Both the position numbers and the translations under genes were made by a program. The notes under the pieces are model-generated. The model searched no databases, was not told the origin of the DNA, and saw only the letters and a program-made list of their open reading frames with translations. A stretch of 64,000 bases of DNA from Mayfieldus sp963740555. GTDB taxonomy: Bacteria > Actinomycetota > Thermoleophilia > Solirubrobacterales > 70-9. Below are positions 27,024-35,906 of this stretch, one piece after another. The stretch's first letter is position 1, and the number at the start of each line of letters is the position of its first letter. The stretch spans positions 372,001 through 436,000 of the forward strand of contig CAVUES010000003.1 of NCBI GenBank assembly GCA_963740555.1, read 5' to 3'.

Positions 27024-27383
27024 GTGAACGCTGCAACGATCGCCCGTGCTCATGTTTCCGCTCCAACCCCCCAGCACATGCAGGCCTTGGCGCACGCAAA
27101 TCGGGTCCGCCTGGCGCGAGCCGCGCTGAAGCGCAACATCGCCAAGGGCGACATCGACGCCGCCGAGGTGATTCGGGATTGCCCCTGGGAGACCGAGAGC
27201 ATGACCCTGGCCGAGCTGCTGACGAGTCAACGGCGCTGGGGTCGCACCCGGGCGCGGAAGTTTCTCCTCGCCCTGGCGCTCTCCGAGAACAAGCGGCTGG
27301 GAACGATGACCGCCCGCCAGCGCCAGCTGGTCTCCCACGAATTGGAGGCAAAGGTCGGCCAGCAACCGGCGCTGGTGGTCTAG
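27024..27383 (+). CDS. mihF: Actinobacterial-type integration host factor (mIHF-like)
   Basis: 119 aa. The C-terminal 90 residues match the mIHF family: ANRVRLARAALKRNIAKGDI, then MTLAELLTSQRRWGRTRARKFLLAL and LGTMTARQRQLVSHELE, the helical DNA-binding part with a helix-two-turn-helix-like core. It is a nucleoid protein that bends DNA. The N-terminal 25 residues are variable. GTG 27024 has a strong GGGAGGAG. It is monocistronic behind the structured leader; several mIHF paralogs per genome are plausible in this class. Confidence 0.85.
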   Translation: MNAATIARAHVSAPTPQHMQALAHANRVRLARAALKRNIAKGDIDAAEVIRDCPWETESMTLAELLTSQRRWGRTRARKFLLALALSENKRLGTMTARQRQLVSHELEAKVGQQPALVV

Positions 27384-27385
27384 GG

Positions 27386-27430
27386 GGCCGCGAACCGGCG
27401 CATATCGGTGTCCTCAGCCGGGCGTCTCGG
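27386..27430. repeat. 45-nt intergenic repeat, copy 2 of 2
   Basis: Begins GGCCGCGAACCGGCGCAT and ends GCGTCTCG, aligned with 15344-15388. It lies between convergent genes, 3 nt after the mIHF stop. Confidence 0.6.
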
Positions 27431-27468
27431 TTCTCGCGCCCTTGAGCTTCCTCTCGCCCCTGAGTTGT

Positions 27469-27984
27469 TCATCCCCGCAGGCGGCCGATCCGGAAGGAGA
27501 GGCCGCCTGAGGCGCGTCTGAAGGCGTTACGCAACGCAATGAAGGCGGGGACGAACGCGACCACACCGGCGGCGACCGGTATCAGCGGAATGACGGAGCC
27601 GAACAGCAGGTCCACGAGCACCGAAAGCAGCCCCCCTGTGATCACCGCGCAGGCCAGAGCCAGCAGCCCGCTGTGCGATCGGTAGCCCGCGAAGTGCTCG
27701 CGAATGGCCAGCTCGAGACCACCCAGCGCGGCGAGCGTGATTCCGACCGCGATCATCAGCGTGCCGCCGACGCCACCGGAGGCGAAACCAGCGATCAGCA
27801 TGATCAGGCCGACCAGTACGGTCAGCTCGGTGAGCGGGAACGAGCCCCAGGGCGCCTGCGGGCGCTCGTCGCGGGCCGTGCGCCTGACCGCCGGCTCCAC
27901 CGGCGTCCGCTGCTTGGGAGCGGGAGCAGGCGGGCGAGACCTTGGACCCCCGCGGCGCTTGCGCCGCTTTCGGGACTTCGCCAT
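27469..27984 (-). CDS. Membrane protein of unknown function
   Basis: 171 aa. A very basic N-terminus (KSRKRRKRRGG) and proline-rich stretch lead to four hydrophobic segments between about residues 52 and 148, then a basic tail. Positive-inside logic puts both ends in the cytosol. The upstream gene stops 4 nt before the ATG and GAGGCG serves as ribosome site, so they are coupled. No family recognised. Confidence 0.7.
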   Translation of the reverse strand: MAKSRKRRKRRGGPRSRPPAPAPKQRTPVEPAVRRTARDERPQAPWGSFPLTELTVLVGLIMLIAGFASGGVGGTLMIAVGITLAALGGLELAIREHFAGYRSHSGLLALACAVITGGLLSVLVDLLFGSVIPLIPVAAGVVAFVPAFIALRNAFRRASGGLSFRIGRLRG

Positions 27985-27988
27985 CGCC

Positions 27989-28528
27989 TCAGTCGTCTCT
28001 ATCTGCTGGGTGGGACGCGGGGCGTCCCCAGGCTAACGGGCAACCGGAGGAGAGCTTGACCCTCCACCACCCCATCAGCATCCCCAGCAGCCCGAAGCGG
28101 GGCCGGGAGTGCCAGTGCCTGCACCCGGGCTCACCGATGTCCTCGTTGGCGATGCGAATCCAGTGGTACTTCTCGGGCTCGGCAATCATCCGCTCGAGCA
28201 GCTCGCGATTTCGCTCCTCGACGTAGCCGCAATCCTCGAGCAGGCCGCGCACGTCGGCAATTCGGGCCAGCAGCCGATCCCGCACCTGCTCCAGCTCACC
28301 GATCCCGAGCAATCGGGGGCCGCCGGCGGGGGCGACGTCGTAGGCGATCCCGCCGCGCGGAAAGGCGGATATGAAGAGCTCCGAAAGCTCCAGCTCGAGC
28401 CTGGCGATCTGCCTTCGCAGCTCGACTCGCGCCGGGCGCTCGTCCCCGTGGAGAAGGTCGACGAGGCGCCCCGAGAACGGTGGCGCTCCCGTTCCCTGCT
28501 CTTGCGGCTCCCTAATCAGCTCCGGCAT
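27989..28528 (-). CDS. Hypothetical protein with conserved Cys/His C-terminal motif
   Basis: 179 aa, soluble. The central part is helical with coiled-coil character (RRQIARLELELSELF, ELEQVRDRLLARIADVRGLLEDCGY). The C-terminus has a striking YHWIRIANEDIGEPGCRHWHSRPRFGL segment, where Cys and two His could bind metal, then MGWWRVKLSSGCP. The ATG has AAGGGA just upstream. Function not recognised; co-transcribed with the downstream membrane protein. Confidence 0.65.
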   Translation of the reverse strand: MPELIREPQEQGTGAPPFSGRLVDLLHGDERPARVELRRQIARLELELSELFISAFPRGGIAYDVAPAGGPRLLGIGELEQVRDRLLARIADVRGLLEDCGYVEERNRELLERMIAEPEKYHWIRIANEDIGEPGCRHWHSRPRFGLLGMLMGWWRVKLSSGCPLAWGRPASHPADRDD

Positions 28529-28599
28529 CGGTCCCTTCGCAGACGTAGGCGGGAAGCCGATTCTAGAGGGTTGATGCGTGGATAACCCGTGTCAGCCCT

Positions 28600-29247
28600 C
28601 TAGATGGTCAAGGCCGCGGTCGCCAGCCACAGCGCTTCCTCGACCGCAATGTCGGGCACGCCCTTCACGGCGAGCGCGACGAGGCTGATGCGAGTCGTCT
28701 TCGGATGCACCCCTCGCCCCTCGGCCGTGGCCCCGAAGAGAAGCGCCACGGGTCGCCGCTCGTCGGCGATCACGAGCGTCCCGGAGGGAAGCTCACCCGG
28801 CCTGCCCTCGAGCGCCTCGCCCGGCGCCGAGGCGCGCACTCCCAGACGTCCCTCGGTTCGGTCGGCGTCAAAGGCACGCAGCGCCACCCCGGTCTCGACG
28901 ATCGCAATCGTCAGTGCGTCGTCGAGCTGGCTATGGCTCACGAAGGCGCCCTTCTTCATCCGCTCCAGCGCCAGCTCCTCGATCGGGGTGCGGGTCTGGT
29001 CGGGATCGAGACCGATCTGGCGAAAGAAGACCCGGTAGGCCCAGGGGATCGGGCGCTGGCGCATCTGCACCGCGTGGCCGCCGTGAAAGCGATTCGAGAG
29101 CTCGCGCAGCCGCTCCTTGACCTGGTGCGGGCTGCGGCCGGAGCGCGCCTCGACGGTTGTCCAGGAGATGCTTAGGCCCGGGAACTCCTCGGCGACCGCG
29201 GGCGCGATCCAGCCACGCTCGGGGGCTGCCTCGCCGGCGGCGGGCAG
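28600..29247 (-). CDS. B3/B4 domain protein (PheT-like tRNA-editing-type fold)
   Basis: About 215 aa. The sequence from FPGLSISWTTVEAR through VFFRQIGLDPDQTRTPIEEL to the C-terminus matches stand-alone B3/B4 domain proteins related to the editing region of the phenylalanyl-tRNA synthetase beta subunit. They may act on amino acids or tRNA; the function is unsettled. The start is uncertain: no ATG/GTG/TTG precedes the domain after the upstream stop, but CTG 29247 has AAGGAGGGG 8 nt before it and is the best candidate. It follows the thioredoxin-like gene by 25 nt. Confidence 0.7.
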   Translation of the reverse strand: MPAAGEAAPERGWIAPAVAEEFPGLSISWTTVEARSGRSPHQVKERLRELSNRFHGGHAVQMRQRPIPWAYRVFFRQIGLDPDQTRTPIEELALERMKKGAFVSHSQLDDALTIAIVETGVALRAFDADRTEGRLGVRASAPGEALEGRPGELPSGTLVIADERRPVALLFGATAEGRGVHPKTTRISLVALAVKGVPDIAVEEALWLATAALTI

Positions 29248-29272
29248 CCCCGCTGCCCCTCCTTCCCCGGGA

Positions 29273-30019
29273 TCAGCGATCGGTCTGCTCCTTGCGCCGC
29301 GTCGCCGCCAAGAGCGCTTCCACCTTCGCCGAGAGCTGCGAGGCGTCGAGCACGCCGATGCTCGCCGACTTGAGGATCCCGCCAGGGTAGGCATAGACGA
29401 AGGTCGGGCAACCGCCGACCCGATAGAGCGTCGAGACGGCGCCGTCATGGTCGTACCCGACCGGCATTCGCCAACCGCGCTCGCGAACCAGGTCGCGAAC
29501 GCTGTCGCGGCTGTCGCGGACGTCGATCGAGAGGAAGTTCACCCGGCCACGGTATCGCCGCGAAACCTCACTGACCACGTCCTGCTGGGTCTCGCAGTTG
29601 TTGCCCCCGCGGGTGAACCAGAACGAGAGCACCAGGGGCAGGTTGAAGGAGTCGCAGACCCGAATCACGTTCGGCCCCGCGACCCCGCAGGCCGGGGTGC
29701 GGCGCTGGTCGGCGGGGCAGGGAAGCTGGTCGCTGGAGCAGTCGTCCTGGGCGACGTTCGCGTCGCCCTCGAGGTTGCTGACCGCGACCGGCACCGCGAA
29801 CTCGGCCAGTGGCTCGTCGGCGCTGACCTTCTGCAGGCCGAGGATGCCCTGGTTGTGGGTGGTGATGGTGTGGATCGTCACCACGATGATCAAAGCCAAG
29901 AAGAGAAGGCCGACGACTGTCGAATAGCCGCGCCCAGGGCGCGGCGCGGGTCCCATCGTGCGGCGGCCTTGGATCCCCTTCGGGCTATCGGCACCGTCGC
30001 CGGAGCGCGGCTCGTTCAC
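29273..30019 (-). CDS. Membrane-anchored thioredoxin-fold protein
   Basis: 248 aa. One N-terminal transmembrane helix (YSTVVGLLFLALIIVVTI) leads to an outward-facing TlpA/ResA-like domain: PLVLSFWFTR, VNFLSIDVRD, and the cis-proline loop VGGCPTFVYAYPGG. The usual CxxC after the FW segment is missing; a single cysteine (GGNNCETQ) remains there, so it is probably not a standard disulfide reductase. Other cysteines before the fold could form structural disulfides. The ATG overlaps the MMPL stop as ATGA. Confidence 0.78.
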   Translation of the reverse strand: MNEPRSGDGADSPKGIQGRRTMGPAPRPGRGYSTVVGLLFLALIIVVTIHTITTHNQGILGLQKVSADEPLAEFAVPVAVSNLEGDANVAQDDCSSDQLPCPADQRRTPACGVAGPNVIRVCDSFNLPLVLSFWFTRGGNNCETQQDVVSEVSRRYRGRVNFLSIDVRDSRDSVRDLVRERGWRMPVGYDHDGAVSTLYRVGGCPTFVYAYPGGILKSASIGVLDASQLSAKVEALLAATRRKEQTDR

Positions 30020-32733
30020 CGCCTCGAGGCCGCCAAGCGGCGCCGTGGGAGCCGTACTAGCTCGAAGCCGGCCTCAGCCCAAACCAGGACCGCGGGCAGG
30101 ACCAGCATCACTCCCAGCAGCGCCACGCCAAGGTCTACGACGGTGACGAAGCCGAAGTCGCGCAGCATCGGGTAGTCATAGTCGCCAAGTCCCGGTATCG
30201 CTGTGACGGTCAGCGTCGCGAAGCCCGCGATCGCGGTCAACCCGGAGGCGAGCACGGCGGCTCCGGTGCGCGCGTAGGACTCCCGCAGCGCCTCTCCCAC
30301 CGATCGGCCCTCGGTCCGTTCCTCGCGGTAGCGCGACGCGAGGATGACGCTGAACTCGGTGGCGATCGCGATCACCAGGGCGCCGAGCGTCGCCGACATC
30401 GGGTTCAACTTGATGTGGCTCGCGAAGAGGACGAGCGACGCCCAGCCCGTCGCGAGCACGATCGGGATCAGGGGCACGAGCGCGCGCCGGAACGAGCGAT
30501 AGACGGCCAGCAGCGCCAGCGCCACCGCTGCCAGCCCGGCAAGCGTGAGCCAGTAGCGACTGCTGGTCAGCGAGGAGTTCGACGAGGCCGCCAGCACCGG
30601 AAGCCCGGCCAGCTGCACCACGGTGCCGGCGGGGGGCCCGGCGGCGCCGGGTGGGTCGATCGCGGCGCGGACGTCGTCGATCAGCTTCTGCTGGTCGTCG
30701 AGGGGCATGACGCGGATGCCGAACGAGATGTTGGCGGTATGGCCGAGCTCGCCGTGCGGGCCGCTGTTGAGGACCGCCTGCCGATCGTAGGCAGGGATCG
30801 CGTTGAACACCTGCTCGATCGCTGGGCTGGTCAACTTCTCACCCGGATTGGTGAAGAAGTCGGTCGGCGAGGTGCCGGGACAGATCTTCGCCTTGCGACA
30901 GCTCGGGAACTGGCCTCCGAAGCCGTTCTGGGAGAGGACCCGCTGCTTGAAGCCGCTCATCCATTCGATCAGCTTCGGGTTGGTCAGATCGGGGGCCCGG
31001 ACCGTGACGTCGAGCTCGCCTGAGACCCCGGTGGCCCGCTGCAGCTCGTGTAGGTCGCGCACCGCGCGCAGGTCCTGCGGAACGAGCCTGGTGAAGTCGG
31101 ACTGCACGGGAACGCGGGGCGCGACGAGCCATCCGCAGAGGGCCAGCGCCCCCGCCACGGCCAGAACCCGACCGGGGCTGCGAATCGAGATCGCCAGCGC
31201 CTCGGTGCCGAACGACGCGACCCGGCCGGCGATCCGATCGCGCAGTGCGTCCGCTCGCCGCCCGAGCCTCTTGGCGCGCGCCGCCAGCTTCTCCCCCGCC
31301 TCGGACCTCGGTGCCCTCTCCGGGGCTCCGGGCCGCGTGTCGCCCTTGCGGCGCAGCGCCAGGGCCGCGAATCCGGCGCTCAGCGCCAGCCCGAAGGCAA
31401 CCGCGACCCCGGCGACCAGCATCAACCCGAAGCCGCGCACCATCGGCACCGGCGAGAGCAGCAGCACGCAGAAGCCGGCTGCGGAGGCCAGGCAGGCGGT
31501 CCCGACCACCGGCGCGGCGCGGGCGGCGGCGATCCGCGCCGCCTCGACGCCGCTGGCACCGGAGGCCTCGGCCTCGTCGAAGCGAGCCTGGAGCTGGATC
31601 GAGTAGTCGACCGCGAGGCCGATCAGGATCGGCAGCACCGCGATCGCGGCGATCGTCAGCGAACCGCCGACCAGACCGCTGAGGCCAAAGGTGATCGCGG
31701 TGGCGGCCAGCGCCAGCGCCAGCGGGAGCAGCCGCAGGCGCGAGCGAAAGACGATCGCAAGGGTCGCCGCCATGACCAGGATCGCGCCGGCGAAAAGGAC
31801 CAGCAGCGCGGTGCGCAGGCTGCTCGCGACGCCGTCGACCACCACCGGGGCGCCGCTGATCACGTAGCGGCCGCCGTCGAGCGCGAAGCACGGCTTGTTG
31901 TTGCAGGCCTTGCGCGACGTTGTGTCGTAGACCGCATCGCGGATCAGCCCCAGCGCCCGGTGGCGCTCGGAGCTGCTGAGGTCGGGACGCAGCCGGATCG
32001 AGATCAGCGCCGAGTCGCGATTCGGGAACAGATAGGAAAAGCGCGCCTTCGGGGTCCCGGGCGGCTGGCGGGTGTCGAAGACGACCTGGCTCACGAACAA
32101 GGGGTCGTCGATCTGCGGGATGCGGGTGATCCCGTACTGGGCCGCCGCCTGCAGAAGTCGCTGCTGGAACTGGCGGCCGACCCCCGCCGCGGCGGCCTGC
32201 GCCGCCCGCTGTTGCTCAGCCTTCGACAGGCCCTGCGCGGCGGCCGCCTGAGCCGCGGCGCGGGCGGCGGCAAGGGCTCGCGCCCGCGTCTGCTTGATTT
32301 GACCCCCGAGCGCCGCCTGAATTCCCAGCGCCGCCTGGTTTAGGAAGGTCGCCGGCCCGTAGACGACCCTCGCCGGGTGCATGCGGGCGATCTCGGTGCA
32401 TGGGCCTGGCAGCTGGAACTTCTTCGGGACGTTGCCCGACAGGCAGCCCTCGAGGCGCAGCAGCCTGCCGAGGTTCGAGGTCAGCACCATCTTGCGCAGA
32501 TCGCCCTCGACCAGGATCACCACCGCGTCGTCGCCGAACGTGTTGCGGAACTGCTCGGTTGCCTGGAAGGTTTGGGAGTCGCGGTCGACCAGCGTGCCGG
32601 TGCCGGCGTCGGTGTGAAGGCGCGATGCGCCGACCGCCGCCGCGACGGCAACCACCCCGGTGACGACAAGCAGCACCCGCGCATGCCGCGCCGCCCACGA
32701 CGCAATGGCGCCGAATCTCTCTCCTGCGGCCAT
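30016..32733 (-). CDS. MMPL/RND-superfamily membrane transporter
   Basis: 905 aa with twelve predicted helices in the RND order: one N-terminal helix, a large outer domain (about 35-310, with an Ala/Gln-rich coiled region), five helices, a second outer domain and a final helix bundle. Helix-4-type GLAVDYSIQLQARFDEA and the matching ATEFSVILASRYREER are the repeated family motifs. MMPL proteins export lipids or hopanoid-like molecules. ATG 32733 has TAACCT 6 nt upstream (32740-32745), a leaderless-type start. It heads a unit with the thioredoxin-like gene. Confidence 0.9.
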   Translation of the reverse strand: MAAGERFGAIASWAARHARVLLVVTGVVAVAAAVGASRLHTDAGTGTLVDRDSQTFQATEQFRNTFGDDAVVILVEGDLRKMVLTSNLGRLLRLEGCLSGNVPKKFQLPGPCTEIARMHPARVVYGPATFLNQAALGIQAALGGQIKQTRARALAAARAAAQAAAAQGLSKAEQQRAAQAAAAGVGRQFQQRLLQAAAQYGITRIPQIDDPLFVSQVVFDTRQPPGTPKARFSYLFPNRDSALISIRLRPDLSSSERHRALGLIRDAVYDTTSRKACNNKPCFALDGGRYVISGAPVVVDGVASSLRTALLVLFAGAILVMAATLAIVFRSRLRLLPLALALAATAITFGLSGLVGGSLTIAAIAVLPILIGLAVDYSIQLQARFDEAEASGASGVEAARIAAARAAPVVGTACLASAAGFCVLLLSPVPMVRGFGLMLVAGVAVAFGLALSAGFAALALRRKGDTRPGAPERAPRSEAGEKLAARAKRLGRRADALRDRIAGRVASFGTEALAISIRSPGRVLAVAGALALCGWLVAPRVPVQSDFTRLVPQDLRAVRDLHELQRATGVSGELDVTVRAPDLTNPKLIEWMSGFKQRVLSQNGFGGQFPSCRKAKICPGTSPTDFFTNPGEKLTSPAIEQVFNAIPAYDRQAVLNSGPHGELGHTANISFGIRVMPLDDQQKLIDDVRAAIDPPGAAGPPAGTVVQLAGLPVLAASSNSSLTSSRYWLTLAGLAAVALALLAVYRSFRRALVPLIPIVLATGWASLVLFASHIKLNPMSATLGALVIAIATEFSVILASRYREERTEGRSVGEALRESYARTGAAVLASGLTAIAGFATLTVTAIPGLGDYDYPMLRDFGFVTVVDLGVALLGVMLVLPAVLVWAEAGFELVRLPRRRLAASRR

Positions 32734-32860
32734 GGGGAAAGGTTAGGGAGGGGTCACCCTCAAGGCATCAATTGCAGGGGATTTGGGGGAGGTGATGCTG
32801 CGGCTCCTTCCGCGGGTGGTGCGGCGGGCCTGGTTTCCGCGCGCGCGGACTGTGGAGCAC

Positions 32861-32912
32861 GGGCGGAAAGTAGGCCCGCCGTGACAGGACCCGCGGCCAC
32901 GCGGCCGCAGGC
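32861..32912. other. Two adjacent GC-rich inverted repeats after the ABC ATPase gene
   Basis: Just past the ATPase stop on the minus strand is GCGGCC-GCGT-GGCCGC, followed by an imperfect GGCGGGCC...CCGCCCG stem. They may act as a terminator, but no T-run follows. The rest of the 180-nt gap to the MMPL start shows nothing beyond the MMPL -10 box. Confidence 0.35.
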
Positions 32913-34076
32913 TCAGTCCATCGCGAGCGGGCCCGTGACTTCCGCGTTGAGGAACTGGCTCACGAACTCGTTCTCGGAATTGAAGAGTTCTTCCTTCGGG
33001 CCGGATTCGACGATCTTGCCCTTCCAGAGCACGGCGATGAAGTCGGCGATCCGCCGAGCGGTGCCGAGGTCGTGGCTGATCACCAGATAGCAGCCGCCGT
33101 TTTCCTCGTGCACCTCGCGGATCAGCTCGCAGAGCAGAGCCGTGCGCACGGGATCGAGGCCCGAGTCGGGCTCGTCGAACATCACGATCGCCGGGTCGAG
33201 CACCAGCGCGCGGGCGAAGCCGGCGCGCTTGCGCATCCCGCCCGAAAGCTCGTTGGGCATGTGGTAGAGCGCCTCGGCAAGCCCGACCTCCTTCAGCCGC
33301 CGATTGACGATCTCGCCGATCTCGTCCTCGCCCTTGTCGGTGTGCTGGCGCAGCGGGAAGGCGACGTTGTCGTAGATGTTCATCGACCCGAACAGGGCCC
33401 CGTCCTGGAACAACAGGCCGAACTTCTTGCGCACCTCGAACAGCTCGTCGTCGGTCATGTTGGGAATCGACTCGCCGTGCACCAGCACGTCACCGGAGTC
33501 CGGATAGAGCAGCCCGACGACGTGCTTTATCAGCACGCTCTTGCCGGTCCCCGACGGGCCGAGGATCATCGAGATCTGGTCGTCCGGGATGCCCAGGTTG
33601 AGCCCGTTGAGGATGCGCGTGCGGCCGAACTGCTTGACCAGGTCGATGATCTCGATCGCGTCCTCGCCGCCGTGGTCGCGCTTCTTGCCGGTGTGCCAGC
33701 GGTAGGGGTCGCTCTCTTCGGCATCGACGCCGGGGATGATGAAATCGCGCCCCAGCACCGCTCCGTCCCCGGCAACGTGTGGGCCGCCGTTGCCGCCCAA
33801 CGCCTGGCCGGATTGGGCCGCTGCGGCGTCGGCCCTGGCTTCGGCCTCGCGCGCCGCCTTCTCCGTCAGGTCGCTGGGCCGCGGCTCGTCCTCGGTGCCC
33901 TCGGCGACGACCTCCACCCCCTGGTCCCGCTGGTCGTATATCTCCTCCTCGACCCGCTCGGCGTCATGCGGGTCGCCCTCGGCCGGATAGCCGACGAACG
34001 GCTCCTCGGACTCTTCGCCCTGCTTGGGGACCCACTCGGACCCCTTGTCGTCGTCCTTGCGTCCGAATCTCGCCAC
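32913..34076 (-). CDS. ABC ATPase of an Mce/MlaF-type lipid transporter
   Basis: 387 aa from GTG 34076 (AGGAGG upstream). The core has Walker A LGPSGTGKSVLIKHVVGLL, Q-loop LLFQDGALFGSMNIYDNVAFPL, signature LSGGMRKRAGFARAL, Walker B IVMFDEPDSGLDPVR and H-loop VISHDLGTARRIADF, typical of Mkl/MlaF. An acidic, low-complexity N-terminal extension of about 130 residues is unusual. One base separates it from the permease stop. No Mce (MlaD-like) protein is in the window, so the transporter is incomplete here. Both permease genes carry frameshifts while this ATPase is intact. Confidence 0.9.
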   Translation of the reverse strand: MARFGRKDDDKGSEWVPKQGEESEEPFVGYPAEGDPHDAERVEEEIYDQRDQGVEVVAEGTEDEPRPSDLTEKAAREAEARADAAAAQSGQALGGNGGPHVAGDGAVLGRDFIIPGVDAEESDPYRWHTGKKRDHGGEDAIEIIDLVKQFGRTRILNGLNLGIPDDQISMILGPSGTGKSVLIKHVVGLLYPDSGDVLVHGESIPNMTDDELFEVRKKFGLLFQDGALFGSMNIYDNVAFPLRQHTDKGEDEIGEIVNRRLKEVGLAEALYHMPNELSGGMRKRAGFARALVLDPAIVMFDEPDSGLDPVRTALLCELIREVHEENGGCYLVISHDLGTARRIADFIAVLWKGKIVESGPKEELFNSENEFVSQFLNAEVTGPLAMD

Positions 34077-34077
34077 G

Positions 34078-34876
34078 TCAGCCTCCTATCGGTGCCCTCG
34101 GGTTTGCGCCCCAGAACACCAGGGTCCCTGTCATCCCGATGATGTGCACTAAGACGATGTTAAGCGCCATCGACTTGGCGGTCGCCGCACCGACGCCGAC
34201 CGGCCCTCCCGACGCCGTGTAGCCGTAATAGCAGCCGACCAGCACGATGATCGTCGCCATCACCATCCCCTTGACCAGGCTGTAGAGCAGGTCGGGAGGG
34301 TTCTGAAACATCCAGAAGATCAATAGATAGCCGCCCGAGGAGGTGTCGCCGATCTGCTTGACGACGGCCAGATAGCTGGCGAAGTAGCAGACCCCGACGC
34401 CGACCAGATAGACGAAGGGAAGCGCCATCCAGGCGGCCGAGAAGCCGCGTCGCGGCAAGAAAGGTGATCGGCGGCACGCCCATCACCTCCAGGGCGTCGA
34501 TCTCGTCGGAGATCCGCATCGAGCCCAGCTCGGCGACGATCCCGGTGCCCACCTTGGCCGCCATCATGTAGCCGAAGGCGTAGGGGATCAGCTCGCGCAG
34601 ATCGCACCAGGCCGAAAAGACACCGGCGTAGGCGGGGGCGCCCTGGGCGCGCAGCAGGTAGGCGCCCTCGATCCCGCACTGAAGTCCGATGATGAAGATC
34701 AACCCCCAGATCACCAGCGCCGAGCCGAGGATCAGGATCCCCGCCTGGCGCAGCGACTCGCCGAAAAAGCGCAGCACGCGGCCGACGTAGACCTGGCCCA
34801 TCACCTGGCCGCCGAAGCGGGCGATCTCGCCGAGGGAGTCGAGCCAGGAGCGCGGCAGTGCGATCCAGCCAGGCAT
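34078..34876 (-). pseudogene. YrbE/MlaE-type permease, frameshifted
   Basis: The frame from ATG 34876 (GTGAGGAC upstream) gives a normal MlaE N-terminus (MPGWIALPRSW, LRQAGILILGSALVIWGLIF, VGTGIVAELGSMRISDEIDALEVMGV) and breaks after TRLL. The protein continues in another frame (AAWMALPFVYLVGVG to the stop at 34078). Dropping one G at about 34437-34438 restores a continuous permease of about 265 aa. It may be a true pseudogene or an assembly error; the downstream ATPase and ribosome sites look maintained. Confidence 0.75.
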
Positions 34877-34904
34877 CAAGTCCTCACTGTCGAGCCGGCC
34901 GCCA

Positions 34905-35712
34905 TCATCGGATCGTCTGCAGCTCCGGATGCGTGGCGAGCAGGGTCTGGGTGAAGACGTAATTGAAGGCAAAGACGCCCATGAAGGCGATCACCACCGC
35001 CTCGTTGACGGCCCGCCCGACGCCGGCCGCACCTCCCGAAGCGGTCATCCCCTTGTAGGAGCAGACGATCGCGATGATCGCCCCGAATAAGGTCGTCTTC
35101 AGCACCGAGCCCCAGAGGTCGGTGACCGAGGCGTTGTTGAAGAGCGTCGCGAAGAAGCCGCCCAGGGGCTGGTTGTAAAGCAGCTCGGCGCCGATCCCAC
35201 CGCTGATGCCGAAGATCAGCGCGTAGATGTCCATCAGCCCGGTGAGGATCATCAGGGCGAGGAATCTGGGCACGACGAGGTTCTTGATCGGGTCGACGCC
35301 GAGCACCTGAAGCGCGTCCAGCTCCTCGCGGATCTTTCGCGCCCCGAGGTCGGCGGTGATCGCGGTGCCGGCGACGCCCGCGACCACTACCGCGGTGACG
35401 AAGGGGGCGAACTCGCGAATCGAGGCCAAAACGAAGAAGCCGCCGAGGCGGTCGAGGGCGCCGAACAGCGAGAGGAAGTTCGCCGCCTGAAGGCCGGGAG
35501 CCCCGAAGCCGAAGGCGATCGTCGAGATCATCATCGGAAACCAGCAGAGCTGCAGGGCGAACAAGAAACTGGCCGATGAACTCGCCGCCGTAGGGGTAAG
35601 GCGGGCGCACCGCGGAGACCAAGGTCTTGGCGGTGAGGATCATCATGTCCCCCACCTGCTCGAAGAGGTTCTTGGCGGGAAGGAATGCCCTATCTACGGC
35701 GGACCTAACCAT
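34905..35712 (-). pseudogene. YrbE/MlaE-type permease, frameshifted (first gene of the operon)
   Basis: ATG 35712 follows GGGAGGAG. The first 50 codons end GGEFIGQFL, after which the homologous sequence continues in another frame (FALQLCWFPMMISTIAFGF through GVAGTAITADLGARKIREELDALQVLGVDP to the stop at 34905). One extra base at about 35562 explains it. Otherwise the permease is complete, with about five hydrophobic segments. The neighbouring paralog has the same kind of single-base lesion. Confidence 0.75.
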
Positions 35713-35891
35713 CTACTCCTCCCGACGAGGGCGAGCGATTGCTTTGCGCTCGTTCCCGTCAGGGCAAGGATATGCCATAGGAATCGGCTCCGCCACCGAC
35801 AACTGACTGAGGACCTGACTGGGAAGTCATCCGCTCGTGGCCGGTGGCAGAAAGTACGAGTAATGCGGCTGGAATTGATGGTCTTGCGTGG

Positions 35892-35897
35892 TAGGCT
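35892..35897 (+). promoter_or_regulatory. -10 box for the lipoprotein gene
   Basis: TAGGCT ends 9 nt before TTG 35907. The rest of the gap 35713-35891 shows nothing else. Confidence 0.4.
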
Positions 35898-35906
35898 GCG
35901 CCCGCT

